DNA from: Parascedosporium putredinis
Lineage: Eukaryota > Ascomycota > Sordariomycetes > Microascales > Microascaceae
Length of the DNA stretch: 64,000 nt
Direction: 5' to 3'
Assembly (NCBI GenBank): GCA_949357655.1
Contig: CASHTG010000006.1
Span: forward strand, 496,001 to 560,000
Shown: positions 12,125-24,351 of the stretch, piece after piece
Layout: each line of letters starts with the position of its first letter
How positions within the stretch are numbered: position 1 is the stretch's first letter
Notes under the pieces: generated by a model
Told to the model about the DNA's origin: nothing
The model's database searches: none
What the model saw: only the letters and a program-made list of their open reading frames with translations
Program-made: the position numbers and the translations under genes

Positions 12125-13090
12125 TTAGTTCTCTCCGAGAAGTCGAGCCGTAATGTCGCCCATATACGCCTCTTCCAGCTCGTAATCTTCCCCGCCGTTG
12201 CGGTCAATGCCCACAAAAATGAAGGCATCAACAACGGCCTGAGCACCGAAGCCCATGTTCACAAAACGGTCGACGAGATCTTTATTGTACCCCTTATAAC
12301 TAGAATCGCAGAATCGTTAGCAATGGCTTTTCAAGATGAAGCAAGCAACTCGTCGGGGCGTGGGCCAGGATACAGGCCCAGAGTCGTATGGACACAATAC
12401 ATACTCAACAGAAGTTTGCTTGGGCTTGGTATCTGGTTTCCTGAACTGCGAATAATCGATATTTTGGCGAGGGGCACCGGCATATTGGACAGCCCACTCG
12501 TGAGCTGTCCGGGCAAATTGCTCGGGGTATTCGAGAGACATTTTGGCTACTTCGGCATCTTGAGGGTCTTTGGGGTTAGGGACCTCGAGGAGCATGCGGA
12601 GAGAGATCAGGGCAGATTTGATGGTTTGGACGGGAGACCAGCCGGTCCCGAGAATATCGAGACAGATAGCGCCCTACATCGATTTGGGGAACGTTAGCTT
12701 CGTATCAGCGGGCTTGGGGATGGGTGGGCATAGGTGTGGTAGAGGTTATCGCAGTGTTTCTGGGGAAGGGTGCTAGAAGCTAAGCCCCGCTAAGAAGGGG
12801 TTATCCGATGCGTTCTTCCACATACCGTCTGGCTGCTGATATTGGGATGGTAGACTTTGGTGTCGAACTTGATGACCGGGGGCTTGAAAGGGTACGAGTC
12901 GGGGATTTGGATATCAACCTGGTACGTTCCGCCTGCGTAGACAGTTCCAGGAGGGGCAGGAAAGTTCCCTTGAGCTTGGTCCAGTCTCCGTCATCAATAG
13001 GACGCGCATATACCCCTGACTGATCCTTGTCCTTCGCAATATCTTCCAGCTCTTTCATAATCCGCCTCTCTCGGCTCGTCAGGGGGCCAT
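12125..13090 (-). CDS. UBC1: Ubiquitin-conjugating enzyme E2 with C-terminal UBA (UBC1/UBE2K type)
   Basis: E2 enzyme that carries ubiquitin on its active cysteine and passes it to substrates for proteasomal degradation; a UBA domain at the C-terminus marks the Ubc1/UBE2K class. Three exons: 13090-12826, 12673-12405 and 12299-12125, all GT-AG. The UBC fold runs from MKELEDIAKD through the HPN motif (KVYHPNISSQTGAICLDIL), whose cysteine is catalytic. The UBA segment is KDLVDRFVNMGFGAQAVVDA, ending LLGEN. Single bases are missing at 12959-12960 and in the G run 13082-13086. With the second one restored, the start becomes the ATG at 13090 (MAPLTSRERRIMKELED), matching the N-terminal helix of the family; otherwise the first in-frame ATG is at 13058. 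Corrected length is 236 aa. The symbol is by homology only. Confidence 0.94.
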
Positions 13091-14675
13091 GATATCTACG
13101 AGCGTGTGGCGGAATATACGACGGGAGAGCGGGTGGCGCGTGCCTGGATCTCGGTTGGGTTCAAATGCGGCGATGGGTACCGCCGTCTCAGAGGGCGCAA
13201 GGTGCAATGTTCGAGTAAGATCTAGGAGGGGTAAAAAGGGTGAGAGGGGACAAGGAAAATTCGGGAGAATAAAGACAGGCAGTTCCCTAAAAATGAACGA
13301 AGAGGGGGAACAAGATCAGGTTGGGCGATAGTATTGAGTTGGGCTACACTCTTCGAATGTGCTGGCCGAGTTGCGGAAAAAGATGTATTGTCAAAAGTTG
13401 AATCAACTCGCAGGCTCGGTTGAGCCTTCACAGTGAGGGACACTTTGCTCTGATGACGCAGGGACTGTGGAGGGAAAGTGCGGAAAGTGCTTGCTGGCTA
13501 AAGTATTACAGCGGTCTGGCTGGCCAGCAAATGGAAGGTGCAGCTGGCGACGAAGTGGGGTGGGACGAGGTTTAGTCTGCCCCGCAAAGAAAGAATGGAA
13601 GACTGAGCCGATTGCTTGGTCATCGACGAGCTGGCTGGTTCTGGAACACCAGCAGCCCAGCAGTTCGGTGTCCTGCTTCCCGTCAAGTCGAGGTTTCCTG
13701 AGCTCGTGAGGTCTTAGCATCTAAAACTGGACAGCACTTGACCATTCCTCGAATATTCTCAATGCTTAGGTTACGCTTTCTGTGTTTCCCCAGCAATAGA
13801 TCGTTATCCCAATTCTGGCGCGGACTACCTGGGCGTGTTCCCCGCCACGGAGCAAATTTGATCATGCCATGAAAAGGTCCGGTCTAGCTAAAGTACGCTT
13901 CCCAATGCATCGCTAGTGCTCAGCCGATAGACCTTGCGGATCTTGAAATCAACCTTTTCAGTGCACTGAACAAATCCACAGAGGCTAGTAAGAATCCGAT
14001 TACGGCGAAGTAAATCGTAAACCTGAAGTGTATCTATGTCTAAGATAGAAGTGTATTTCGAAGCTATCGCCAAGACCGAGTAATCTCAACAGAAAGGGGG
14101 AAATGCCCGGTGGTTCCCAAAAACGATCGTGCGGGTATAACTAAGAGCTTGAAACAAGAAAGAAAAAACTGATGGATCGTCGATCAAAGAGTGGAAGTCC
14201 GCCTCCACAAACACTAAGCGGACCGCGCGCGGTCAACACCAATGAGCGCCAAAATGCTAAGAAGACAACATGAAAGAACGAAACGCCTGAACCCCCATGA
14301 CCCCTAAGGTTTTCATCACACGCACTCTGCTTTTGCATGCTCCTTGATGCTACCAAACCGGAAAAAACTAACAGATGCAGTGGGGAAAAAATACAAAGTA
14401 GCCGCAACGCCTTTTATGCTATGATCAAGTACAATCGAGTCGTGAGATGGGCGCTGATACAAAGGAGAGATAAGAAGAGGAGATGATCGGCGATAAGTGC
14501 TTAGGGGTCTTGCTGCCATCTCGAAAGAGCACAAAAGTGTGCCGGCTTCTGCCATCAAGGCGCCGGGACCTTTTTGCCTTTTGAATCGTTCGAGTTCATG
14601 ACCGTGCCACCGGGGTTCGGTCATCGTTTATTGATTCTTTTCTTTTATAAAGAAAATAAGAGCGTGTTCGGGATC
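13091..14675. other. Intergenic region upstream of UBC1
   Basis: About 1.6 kb containing the UBC1 promoter and the 3' side of the small membrane-protein gene. Several short ORFs exist on both strands, but none has protein-like features. Confidence 0.4.
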
Positions 14676-15200
14676 CTATCGTGTCGTCCCGGTGGGTGTA
14701 GGAGTTGCAATCGGTTTTGCGTGTGTCATGGTTGGGAATCCGCCTCCAGTATAAGTGCTCGAGGCCTTCGGGGCAGAACTGTGGGCGAAGTTATTAGCGT
14801 CGGTTTTCTAAAAGTTGACGAAACGCAGCTGCGACGAGACTTCTATTTACGTACGGCGTATCTGGTTTCTTGCTGATCCGTACGGCAGCCACACCTCCTA
14901 GAAGCCCGCCCAGGAGAAACACGGCAACGACGATGAGCGCGAAAAACGTCCTCCTGCTCAGGCAGCAAATCGTGCGACGTGAACGTGATGCTCGTGTTTT
15001 GCCGGCTTCCAGCTGTCCTTCTACCGACGGCTTGTGCTTCGAGAACAAGCCGTTTCCATTCGAATCGTCATTGTCAGGAGACTAGCCGCTAGGACGCGGC
15101 CGTTGTAAATGTCAATCCTCTCGGTGAACGTAACTTGACGTCGAAGGGGTGGCTGCCAACTCGGTTCTGGTTCAGTCGGCGAAGTGGGAGAAATGGTCAT
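14676..15200 (-). CDS. Predicted small single-pass membrane protein, unrecognised
   Basis: I built this three-exon model by reading splice sites: 15200-15135, 15081-14855 and 14778-14676. Donors are GTTACG and GTACGT; acceptors are CTAG and CACAG. The total is 396 nt, 131 aa plus stop, with no frameshift. The N-terminus is acidic/polar (MTISPTSPTEPEPSW), followed by a basic Cys-containing patch (RRTICCLSRR), a hydrophobic helix at about residues 70-92 (TFFALIVVAVFLLGG...) and a Ser/Thr/Pro-rich tail (ATPTPTGTTR). This layout suggests a type II protein with a short O-glycosylated outer stalk. It is not recognised. It could instead be the N-terminal anchor of a longer protein if the stop is an assembly error. 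Confidence 0.6.
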
Positions 15201-17869
15201 GACGACATGATGGCCATGCTGAGTCGAGAATCACAAGAGGTGTTGCCGTCTAGCGTCTACCGTCAAGAAAGTAGGTCGCTCCGAGAATATCCAGATGGAT
15301 GTAGTTGCAATAGGCAAGGAAGGTGAGTAAGGACAAAGGACACAAGAAAGAAAAAAGAAATAAGGTTAGGAGAGACAACTCATCACTCAAGGCACGGAGT
15401 AGCAGGAAGAGGAAGAGGAAAAAGAAGGCCGGCAAGAGAAAATCTGGGTTTCCCAAGGAGGCGGGAGATCGGCCAACTCGCTTGTATATGAGGGTTGAGA
15501 GGTTGTCAATACTTGCATGAGCTGGCAGTACTTGTCCGACGAAAACCCTCCCCACACTCTCAGTTCGGGCCAGCCATCTTCCTAGCTCCTCCAGATAATA
15601 AGGAGTAGTAGGGGCACTATATGACCGAAATGTACGGAAGGTGGGTGTCGAATAAACAGAGTAGAAGGGGTGGCACTTCATTTATTCTCATCGAGAAAAT
15701 TAGTTGGGGCCCATTCATGAACGTTTTGTGGTGTCCCCTGTGCCGCGTTAGAGGTGGTGGATGTAACTGGAGGCGAGGGGATGGACTTTAACCGCACCGA
15801 ATTGAAGGCGTAGTCAGCCTGTTCAAGACGGACAGCGGCGCAAGCCCAAGCATTAGGGGCCGGATCACCCTCCGACAAGATTGAAGAAATTCTGGGTCTG
15901 GGGGAGGGAAGCAACAGGCCCGAGACCTTCCCCCTCCGAAAACGACGAGGGGGCGCACCGCGGTGGTCACGATCTAAGGGACGGTCCCAAGATCCACCAT
16001 CTCAGCAGAACAAGGCGGTACAGTGAGCCGATATGGGCGATTATGGTACGCTAAACGTGTGGCCGAGTGGCCACGGCTGACAAGACCACGCAGACCCAGC
16101 CTCCCTCCCGGGTCGCCATCAGGTGTGGTGCCAAGGAACCACCCAGAGCTCACGGTTATATTGACGTGCATTAGTGATGCCTGCATGGTGTATATTAAAG
16201 GGAAATCTCTGTACCATCACGACTACCACTCCCGCCCTGATTCCCCCATAGTCCTGCTTCCAAAGCGTTCGGAATACTTTCTGCTACTTGGCCCGAGGCA
16301 ATACTCTTTAGCGAGATGCTAGCAGCAGCCCGTTCAAAGGGGAGGGGGATGCATCCTGTTCTGGTTTACGAAGGCGAGGATGGATCCTGTGAGCCCTCGC
16401 CCGCCACACCATCTCGCTCCTCTTCCCGATTTTCTCTCTTTTCTTCATTTCCTCCTCCGGAGAAGCGACCTCTCTCGGCTCTGCCACCTCCTGATTGGCC
16501 CTGGACTGGGCGGCATTCAGACTCTCCTGCAAGATCGAGGGTGGGATGAAATGTGGGAGGGAGACAGAGAGACAGGCGAGGCCAACGAAGCGACAGCAGA
16601 GGATTGCTGCGATAAGCGCCGTCGGCCCAACGCTTTCCGCCGTGCCGGACGAGGGCAGATCTAGCGCAAAGAGATACAGTGGTAGTGGTGGCAGTGGTGC
16701 TTGGTTGTGGGGGAAAAGGCAACGGATCGTGAGAGGTGAGAGGAAAGAGGGAGAGGGATGAGAGAGGCTATCCTGTCTCCCCACAGAAAACTTGTCGGCA
16801 AATATGCTCGAATGTTACCTGGCCACACTATATCTTCCAAGGGCGGCGTTGGTCGGACCAGTGAAGGTGACGAGCCATGGTTACATCGACCGACGGTTAT
16901 ACAGGCACCGGTTCCCTCACTTCCGCCAATTGCTCAGAATCCTAGTCGCTTCCGTTGTCTGGCGCCCGCCTGCCGCTCCACGAGGTCTCAAGGGGGAAAG
17001 GACGGGGTCTGCGTTAGCTGCGCTTTGGCGTTGGAATGAACAATAACAATGGGTGGCAACGTGTGACCGAACCCCAGATTGGGGGTTGAGGTGAGGGGAG
17101 AGAAAGAGAAAACATGGAGAGAGAGACCTGGGGAGGGAGCAGTGCAGCGTCGCCTCTTGCGCCTTTTCCCGCCCTTTGCCCTTTAGAGCGGAATGTGCGC
17201 TGGAGCAGCGCACTTGCAGCAAGCTCCAAATGAAGATAATCACGACTTTTCAAGGCGTGCCTGAGATGAGATGATGCTCCGATATCAAACTATGAAAGGG
17301 GAGAAGCCACCTGATACCCTTTGGTTCGTGGAGCATTGGCGATTTAATTAATTGACGATATCAGAGACACGCTGGACCGGGTTTCCTCCTCCCCATTCTC
17401 CATCAGCATTCAACCGAGATTGAACTAATACCGCAGACCTGTTGACCGGAAACCGCCAGTCCTGGGGCGGTTTTTTATGAAAGGGACGAGGCGGCTTGCA
17501 GCTGCCCCGCTTCGATGATTCAGCAGGATGTGGCTTGGTTTCCTTAGTCAGAAATGGGGCGTTGACTTCGGTCAAAATGTGGCGTGAGCAGTCAGCCTCA
17601 CCTCCAAGTATGCACGGGCCATTGCTTATGTGATTGCCCTTGCTGCTTGCTGTCGCGTTACCTAGCAGCCTGGGCTGGCGGCTACCAAGCTCTTGACCTT
17701 GTCGGAACAGCAGAGACAACATCATCAGCCAAAGCCTACCATTTTCCACAGCCTTTCGCCCCCGATTCATCAAGCGAAGGTCTCACGAACCACATCAATC
17801 CACCCCAGTATTCTGTTTTGCGGCATTCCTGTTTGATATATCTTTATTCCACTTGAAGGACCTGCGAAG
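15201..17869. other. Intergenic region upstream of RPT2
   Basis: About 2.7 kb with no recognisable gene. A minus-strand ORF at 16308-16784 has a charged segment (EVASPEEEMKKREKIGKR) preceded by a plausible CTTGCAG acceptor, so a small unrecognised exon there is possible but unproven. A tRNA-like A box near 16062 is unsupported. Confidence 0.35.
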
Positions 17870-19433
17870 ATGGTAAGGCGTGAACGAGCTTCCGGAGTCT
17901 GCTGAAATTGCCACTGACTGATTGATGCCAGGGTCAAAACCAATCTGGAATGGGGAATGGGGATGGAAAGGATGACAAGGATAAGAAGGTTCGTTCATCA
18001 AAGATGTCTCGCACCGTCACAGTCTGCGGTTTTATGAATTTCTAACACCCTTTCAATTAGAAGAAGCCGAAGTACGAGCCCCCCTCGGCCAACCACCCGC
18101 GTGGGCCGCAAGAAGAGAAAGGCTGGCGGAACCAGTGCTGCCGCCAAGCTCCCCGCCGTATACCCTACCAGCCGATGCAAGCTCCGACTATTAAGAATGC
18201 AGCGGGTCCACGATCACCTGCTTCTTGAAGAGGAGTATGTCGAGAACCAAGAACGCCAACGAAAGGCCAAGGCTGCCAAGGAAGGAGCCGGTTCCGATCC
18301 CGACGACAGGCTGGCCGACGAGCGCGGCCGCGTCGATGACATGCGAGGAAGCCCGATGGGCGTAGGAACCTTGGAGGAGATGATTGACGATGACCACGCC
18401 ATCGTCAGCAGCACCACGGGCCCCGAATACTATGTCAGCATCATGAGCTTTGTCGACAAGGATCTCCTCGAGCCGGGCGCCAGCGTACTGCTCCACCATA
18501 AGAGTGTGAGCATTGTGGGTGTTCTCACGGACGATGCGGATCCTCTCGTCAGCGTCATGAAGCTGGACAAGGCGCCTACGGAGTCGTATGCGGATATCGG
18601 TGGTTTGGAGACTCAGATCCAGGAAGTTCGAGAATCCGTCGAGCTGCCGCTGCTGCACCCCGAGCTGTACGAGGAGATGGGCATCAAGCCCCCAAGGGTG
18701 TCATTCTCTACGGTGCTCCCGGTACAGGAAAGACGTTGCTCGCCAAGGCGGTCGCCAACCAAACTTCGGCTACTTTCCTGCGTATAGTAGGAAGTGAACT
18801 TATCCAGAAATATCTCGGTGACGGCCCTAGGCTTGTGCGGCAGCTCTTCCAGGTATGCTCCTCTTCTTGACTTCTTTGCCCCTTCACCCCAAATGTAGGC
18901 CTTGGCTAATTCTTCTTTTCAATACTAGGTTGCTGCCGAGAACGCCCCCTCGATTGTCTTCATTGACGAAATCGACGCCATCGGTACCAAGCGTTACGAA
19001 TCCACATCTGGTGGTGAGAGGGAAGTTCAGCGAACCATGCTTGAACTTCTTAACCAGCTCGACGGTTTCGACGACCGCGGTGACGTCAAGGTCATCATGG
19101 CCACCAACAAGATTGAGACTCTAGATCCAGCCCTGATTCGACCTGGTCGTATCGACCGAAAGATTCTGTTTGAAAACCCCGACCAAAACACGAAGCGCAA
19201 GATTTTCACACTCCACACATCCAAGATGAGTCTGAACGACGACGTCGATCTGGAAGAGTTCATTGGACAAAAGGACGATCTTTCCGGTGCCGATATCAAG
19301 GCCATCTGCTCCGAAGCGGGTCTCATGGCCCTGCGGGAGGCGGATGCGCGTACAAATGGCCGACTTCCGTGCCGCGAGAGAGCGAGTGCTAAGAACGAAG
19401 CAAGAAGGCGAACCGGAGGGCTTGTACTTGTAG
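17870..19433 (+). CDS. RPT2: 26S proteasome regulatory subunit, AAA-ATPase Rpt2
   Basis: One of six ATPases of the 19S base that unfold substrates and open the 20S gate. Exons: 17870-17872 (the start codon alone), 17932-17988, 18061-18852 and 18929-19433. The N-terminus after splicing is MGQNQSG, the N-myristoylation signal known for Rpt2. Next come the coiled-coil (DHLLLEEEYVENQERQRKAK), the OB domain (GPEYYVSIMSFVDKDLLEPG), Walker A (GAPGTGKT), Walker B (IVFIDEIDAIG), and the SRH region (ATNKIETLDPALIRPGRIDR). The C-terminus LYL is a HbYX gate-opening motif. Frame breaks fall at 18079-18084 (one extra or two missing C), 18689-18693 (one C missing, inside Walker A) and about 19335-19345 (two bases missing or one extra). 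Each correction restores conserved sequence. An essential gene broken three times argues for sequence error. Confidence 0.97.
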
Positions 19434-22400
19434 AAATAATATATTTATGTGCACCTTTGCCGACTTTGGCGGCTGAGATAAAGGGATTGGGGTGGGAGCT
19501 AGCGAGAGAGACTGGGATGAATAGATGGCGTTGAAACCACGAGATCAATGTTCTTCGAGGAGTGAAGTCTGACGAATTCCCGAAACCCAACAGTACCCAA
19601 CAGTCATCTAGGCCAGTGCTAGGCGTTTACTTCCGACTCCCTTTCATCTGCGTTGCTTGGGGATGGATGGTCTACAAAGGAGCCTGCACGAGTCTACTTG
19701 CAGCCCTGGCGCCACGAGTGACCTTGAGACGTAATGGTAGCTAGGCCGCTAGGTGATCGTGACGATGGACCGGGGGTAAACAGGAAGCTATGTAAACCTG
19801 CCTTTTTCTGACGGTCACGGGGTACGAGATTTCTAGGATAGTGAATTTTTATTGTTTTTCCCCATCACATGTGTGGTTTTGCAAGCATGGTGGTTTGCTT
19901 GACAAAAGCATCAGATCTCGGAGCCACTACTGTAGCCCCGATATCACGATGACGAGGTGCACAACTGTGGTCGAACAAGAAAAAAAGAAGAAGAAGACCG
20001 AAACCGAGGAGGAAACCCCATCAAAATAGGGACTGATGACAAGTTCAAAGTAGTAAAGAACCGGGATTTTGGTAATGATACGCGTGGGACATTACGACTT
20101 TTCCAGCTGGGTGGGGAGGACACGGATGGGGAAGCAAACAAACCAATGCTGGGAGTAAAACACCAACTTTTTTGTTCGTTGCACCCTGGTGCCTCGAGGC
20201 TCGAGGGTAGATCTCGTGGTCAGAAGGCGTCACCAGGCAGAGGCAAAGCTGTGACGAAGAGAAACAGAGAGAAGGGGCAACAGTTGCGAGAATGTGAGGA
20301 ACCCACTAACATGAAGTGGAGGATGAGATCATGCATGGGGTACATGAAAGCCAGCTCTGTGCTCTTGGAAAGCTTGCGTGGATCTTGGATGGTGCCTTGT
20401 GATGAAGCAATCAGTTACGAGTCAGCCTCGCGTGTGAGGCTCACAGAGGCAATCACAGGGGTGGCTTCTTCGTCTTTGGTTCTCTACACATGAGACGAGT
20501 CGCGCTCCACAGCATATCCTGGGCTTTCACGGCTTTTCTTCGAGGGAAAAGGCAGGTACGTTTGGAGCTGACGCAGGCTCATGAAGCCTTTTTGTTTTCG
20601 GAGACCCACGAGAAGAAGACTTTTGTCACGTCACATGTGTCAGGAAGGGATTCTTGTGCGTTGTTTGGAAGAGTGGCCCCATGCTATGCTTAAGATCTAC
20701 GGAGGATGGTGTCTACTCGAGTTTCTGAGCAGAGAAAGCAAGGTCGTTTGTGCGGTGCGGGCGACGAAAACCCTCAACTTGAATAATGAGGCTTCGTCGA
20801 GGACGGCTGTGGCCAGTTGCCGGGGAATGGATGTCTGATTCGGAGGTGATGGTGTATGTCCGGACATGTGGTTTCGGAGTGATGAGGGAGAGCGGGGAGG
20901 AGGCAGACCAAGGTTGCGTACATCACGATGGAGCAAGATGTCTCATATTTGTAAGGCTGCGATGAACCAACTCTACAAGCGAACCGAAGATGAACCCACA
21001 GTCGATGGGGCCTCTAGATGGGAATAGGACCAAGGCTTGGGCGACTATACGCTTGGTGTGGGTGAGAAGGAACGTCACCGGACTATCCGGCAAGTTCCGC
21101 ATCGTCATCGAGGGTAGTTGCGAGCTGGAAAGGGAAGGAAAACAGACGACCAAAAGTTCATGATGTGTTTCTATTTAGTGTAAGAATGGGATGACGGCGG
21201 GTCGAAAGGGCACCTCCCCTAACTGATCGTCAGGGAATTGGTAGTCATGAAAATCAAGGGCGATCCGCCGGAAGGGATATCCAGGGCTAAAAGGGACTGA
21301 CACCAGTCACGTAACGATGCCACCGCCCTATACGGCACCACGGCGTCACTAGCAGGTGCTGGAAGCAATACGTCCTTGCACTTTATCGGGGAAGACACTT
21401 CTTCCACGGTTCAGGGCTAGCATCTAGAAGTCCGCCAATAGTACCCTCGGGCCGGCCTGGGAGGGGGACCCCATATTTTCATTTCTTCCTCTTTCCGTCG
21501 GCCCCATCATGTTCATGGCGCGCCGAGCTGCACTAAAGACCCCCACAGGCAAGGGTACTCGAATGGGGAGCAGGGCCAGGCCTCGGGTGTCCGAAGTTGA
21601 TCCTCTCTCATTGCCTCATTGCCTCCATGCCTCATGGGATAGCAACGTGAGAGACGCCGGCTTGTTGCATGGCCTGTGGCTAGCCTATGCCAGTTCCCAC
21701 TCGAGCTTGGACCAAGGTTTGGACATGTTCGGTGCGTCGACGATGAGCGTGCTGGCTATCTCTCTCTCTCTCTCTCTAGTCTCTCTCGTGCCCCATGCGC
21801 TGGAATAGGCAACCATTTAAAATTTTCTTTTGTGGCAGGCATGGCGATGCATGTATGACTCCTTTGTGCGTTGGAGACGGGCTAGGGTAGATTGAAGATC
21901 TGAAGCCATGCCATGGGGTATGAGTTGGCGATGTCGCGGTTGCGACTTAAGCACGACACCGCACTTTGCACTTGCACTTTGCACTTGCGCTCTGCACTTA
22001 ATTCGATAGAATAGAATATGGGGGCCTTGGACCAAGCACGAGCCCCACAATCGTAGCTTTCAAAAATTAAAGTGCAATCGGTGACGGTTATAATCCCATG
22101 TTCCTTTTCTGCAACCTGATGCGATGGTCTCCACTGGCCATGCTGGCGGCGCATGCGGACCAGGAAACCTGCATGAGAAATTTCAAACAAAAAAACGTTT
22201 GGATGCCGCCTTTGACATTTTCTTCTCTTTGAGGCTGGCCAAGCAATCAAATCAAAAGATGGAACAAAAGGGCCAGCGGTTCCAAGCGAACAAGGTTCGG
22301 TGCAATGAAATGGCCTGCTCTTGCTCTTGTGGGGGAACTGACTGGGCCCGCTTCTCTGCGAGCGATGAATCACTGCACACTCAATTGCACATAGGCAGTG

Positions 22401-24351
22401 GAGAACAAAGGGCGATTGTGTCATTGGCGAAATCGAAAGCCCGGGACCAGCATGCCCGCCTCGTGCATTGCGCGGGTCGAAGACTGGACAAAAGGAAAAG
22501 TAAAAAAGAAGGAGAGCTGGGACGGTATTCGCTCCCTCCGACAAAGTAAGTTACACAAGCCTCGCCCTGGCTTTCGAGAATGTGAGGATTGGATTTTGGG
22601 CGCCCCTTGATTTGATGTAGACAGTCTTTCAAATCGTACATGTAGGCGAAGCACTTATGCATTATTTTATGCGGAATGGAGCACGTTGAATGGTACGAAT
22701 AGCAGCCTCGTTTAGGTCAAGAGCACCACACTAAACACCAAACAGAAGCAAGGCACAAAGCTCACAAAAGACCAAAGCTCGCATCAACTGATTTCCTTGC
22801 GGCGCTGGCTCGAACAGACGATTTGCTTCCGTCCATGGACGTCTGGTACGTCTGGATCCTCTATTGGGTTATTAGTGCTTCCCCGAAAGAGGCCGCTTAG
22901 CGCCGTAGTATCGATGTGAGAAAGCCTATTGGGTGAACAGTGTGAGGATATGGGCGAATCACGGGCCTGAAGACCTCTGTGACTTGGGTACCTTGGACCC
23001 GAGCAAATCGAGTCCAGTCTCTCTTGGGAAGCCCTTTGGCTGTTCCCGCCTGCGTCTCCCTTGAGCCCGCAGACAGGGCGTTTTTTTCTCAAATCGCAAG
23101 AAAAAGGACTACAAGTATTGCTCTAGAATGAAAATGTACCAAGTGCATGATTTCTCCCCTCGATAGAGACCAACTTTCAAGGCGTGGTGCGTGTATCAAT
23201 TGTGCGTCTGTGAACGTTGTGGATGGGCGGGTGTCTGTAAGTGTGTGTATCTGTGTGCGTCCATCTGTGTGTGTGGAGGTCTCGGTAGTGCACAACTTGG
23301 CAGTTCCCTGTCTGCAGTCCCCGAATCGAATGCCAGGAGCCCCTCCATTGGATTTTGGCCCCATGTCCGCCCTCCTTGCGCCAGGTCGATGCAATGCGTC
23401 GTTCCCGGGACAGAGGTCTTGCCCCGTCCTAGTTCCTTGAGCCGAGACAGACACACAAGATACATACATTAGCTCGCCTGTGTCGAGCATGCAGGACCAG
23501 GGTTCTCGTTTCCTTCCTTTCGAACCGATGACTCCTCTTCCACGCATCTTCTCCTTCCTGTTTTCCCGCCGCCCTCATGTTATCGTCGAACGGATGCTCT
23601 CTCCGCGCCATCCATCCTGTTCTCTCTCTCCCAAATCTCGCCAGAAAGTTTACGCTTGTCGTAAGCCATTGCGGGCCATGATGGGCAGGAAGAGTAATCG
23701 AGAACGACTAGACTGAGACATTGGTTTTCAAAAAAACTCGCACCGAACAAACCTTGGGCTCGGCTACGAGCTCGCTCCCTGTGCCGAAGCATCATACCCC
23801 CTCCCCTCCCCTCCGTCGTGCCCAGTCGTGGTCGTTTGCTGTTCCTTTCAAGGGTCGACGGGTTGCATCGCTGGCTGGCCCTTGATCCCTTGTTTTTTTC
23901 TGGTTCTTTTCTTCCCTTTGTTCGCTTTTCCCGGCACGTCTTCTGCGTCTGTCACGCCTGTCTCCCCCTCACTAGGGTCCTTGTCTGTCTCTCATGAACA
24001 CCTTGCCCTGGCTGCACCCTGGATTGGTTTCTCTTTAACCCCCTTCCCGTGCTCGCCTTCCTTGAAATACCCAACCCCTACCCTCCAACTCGAGGTTCTT
24101 GCCCTCTCGTTTCTATTCCTAGAAAAAGAATCCGAATCGCTGTCTCTCAATTTCCCTTCGACTCTGTTTCATTACGTACCTCGCCTACCATTTTCTCTTT
24201 TGCTCATCCATTGTATGTGTGAAGCACCAATTCATCCTTGCAGTACAAGCACCGCCCTCCTAAAGTCGTTGATCTACGTCGCCACCCAGACCCGTCAGCC
24301 TACCCACAATCTTGTACCGGATCAAGAAGGAACACCGCCACGTCCGCTCAA
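19434..24351. other. Gene-poor region between RPT2 and the lipase-like gene
   Basis: About 4.9 kb with no supportable gene. It contains a (CT)n run near 21762-21780, a short tandem TTTGCACTTGCAC duplication near 21963-21990 and a TG-rich stretch near 23218-23280. The last 500 bases are strongly pyrimidine-rich and look like the long leader of the lipase-like gene. Confidence 0.4.
21762..21780. repeat. CT dinucleotide microsatellite
   Basis: An uninterrupted CT run of about nine to ten units on the + strand within non-coding sequence. Confidence 0.75.

Noticed and set aside
16055..16130. tRNA-like A box (TGGCCGAGTGG)
   Set aside because: No matching B box or cloverleaf follows within tRNA distance.
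18191..18658. 155-codon minus-strand ORF opposite RPT2
   Set aside because: Shadow of the conserved plus-strand exon.
22795..22890. B-box-like GTTCGAGCC on the minus strand
   Set aside because: No A box upstream and no acceptor-stem pairing.
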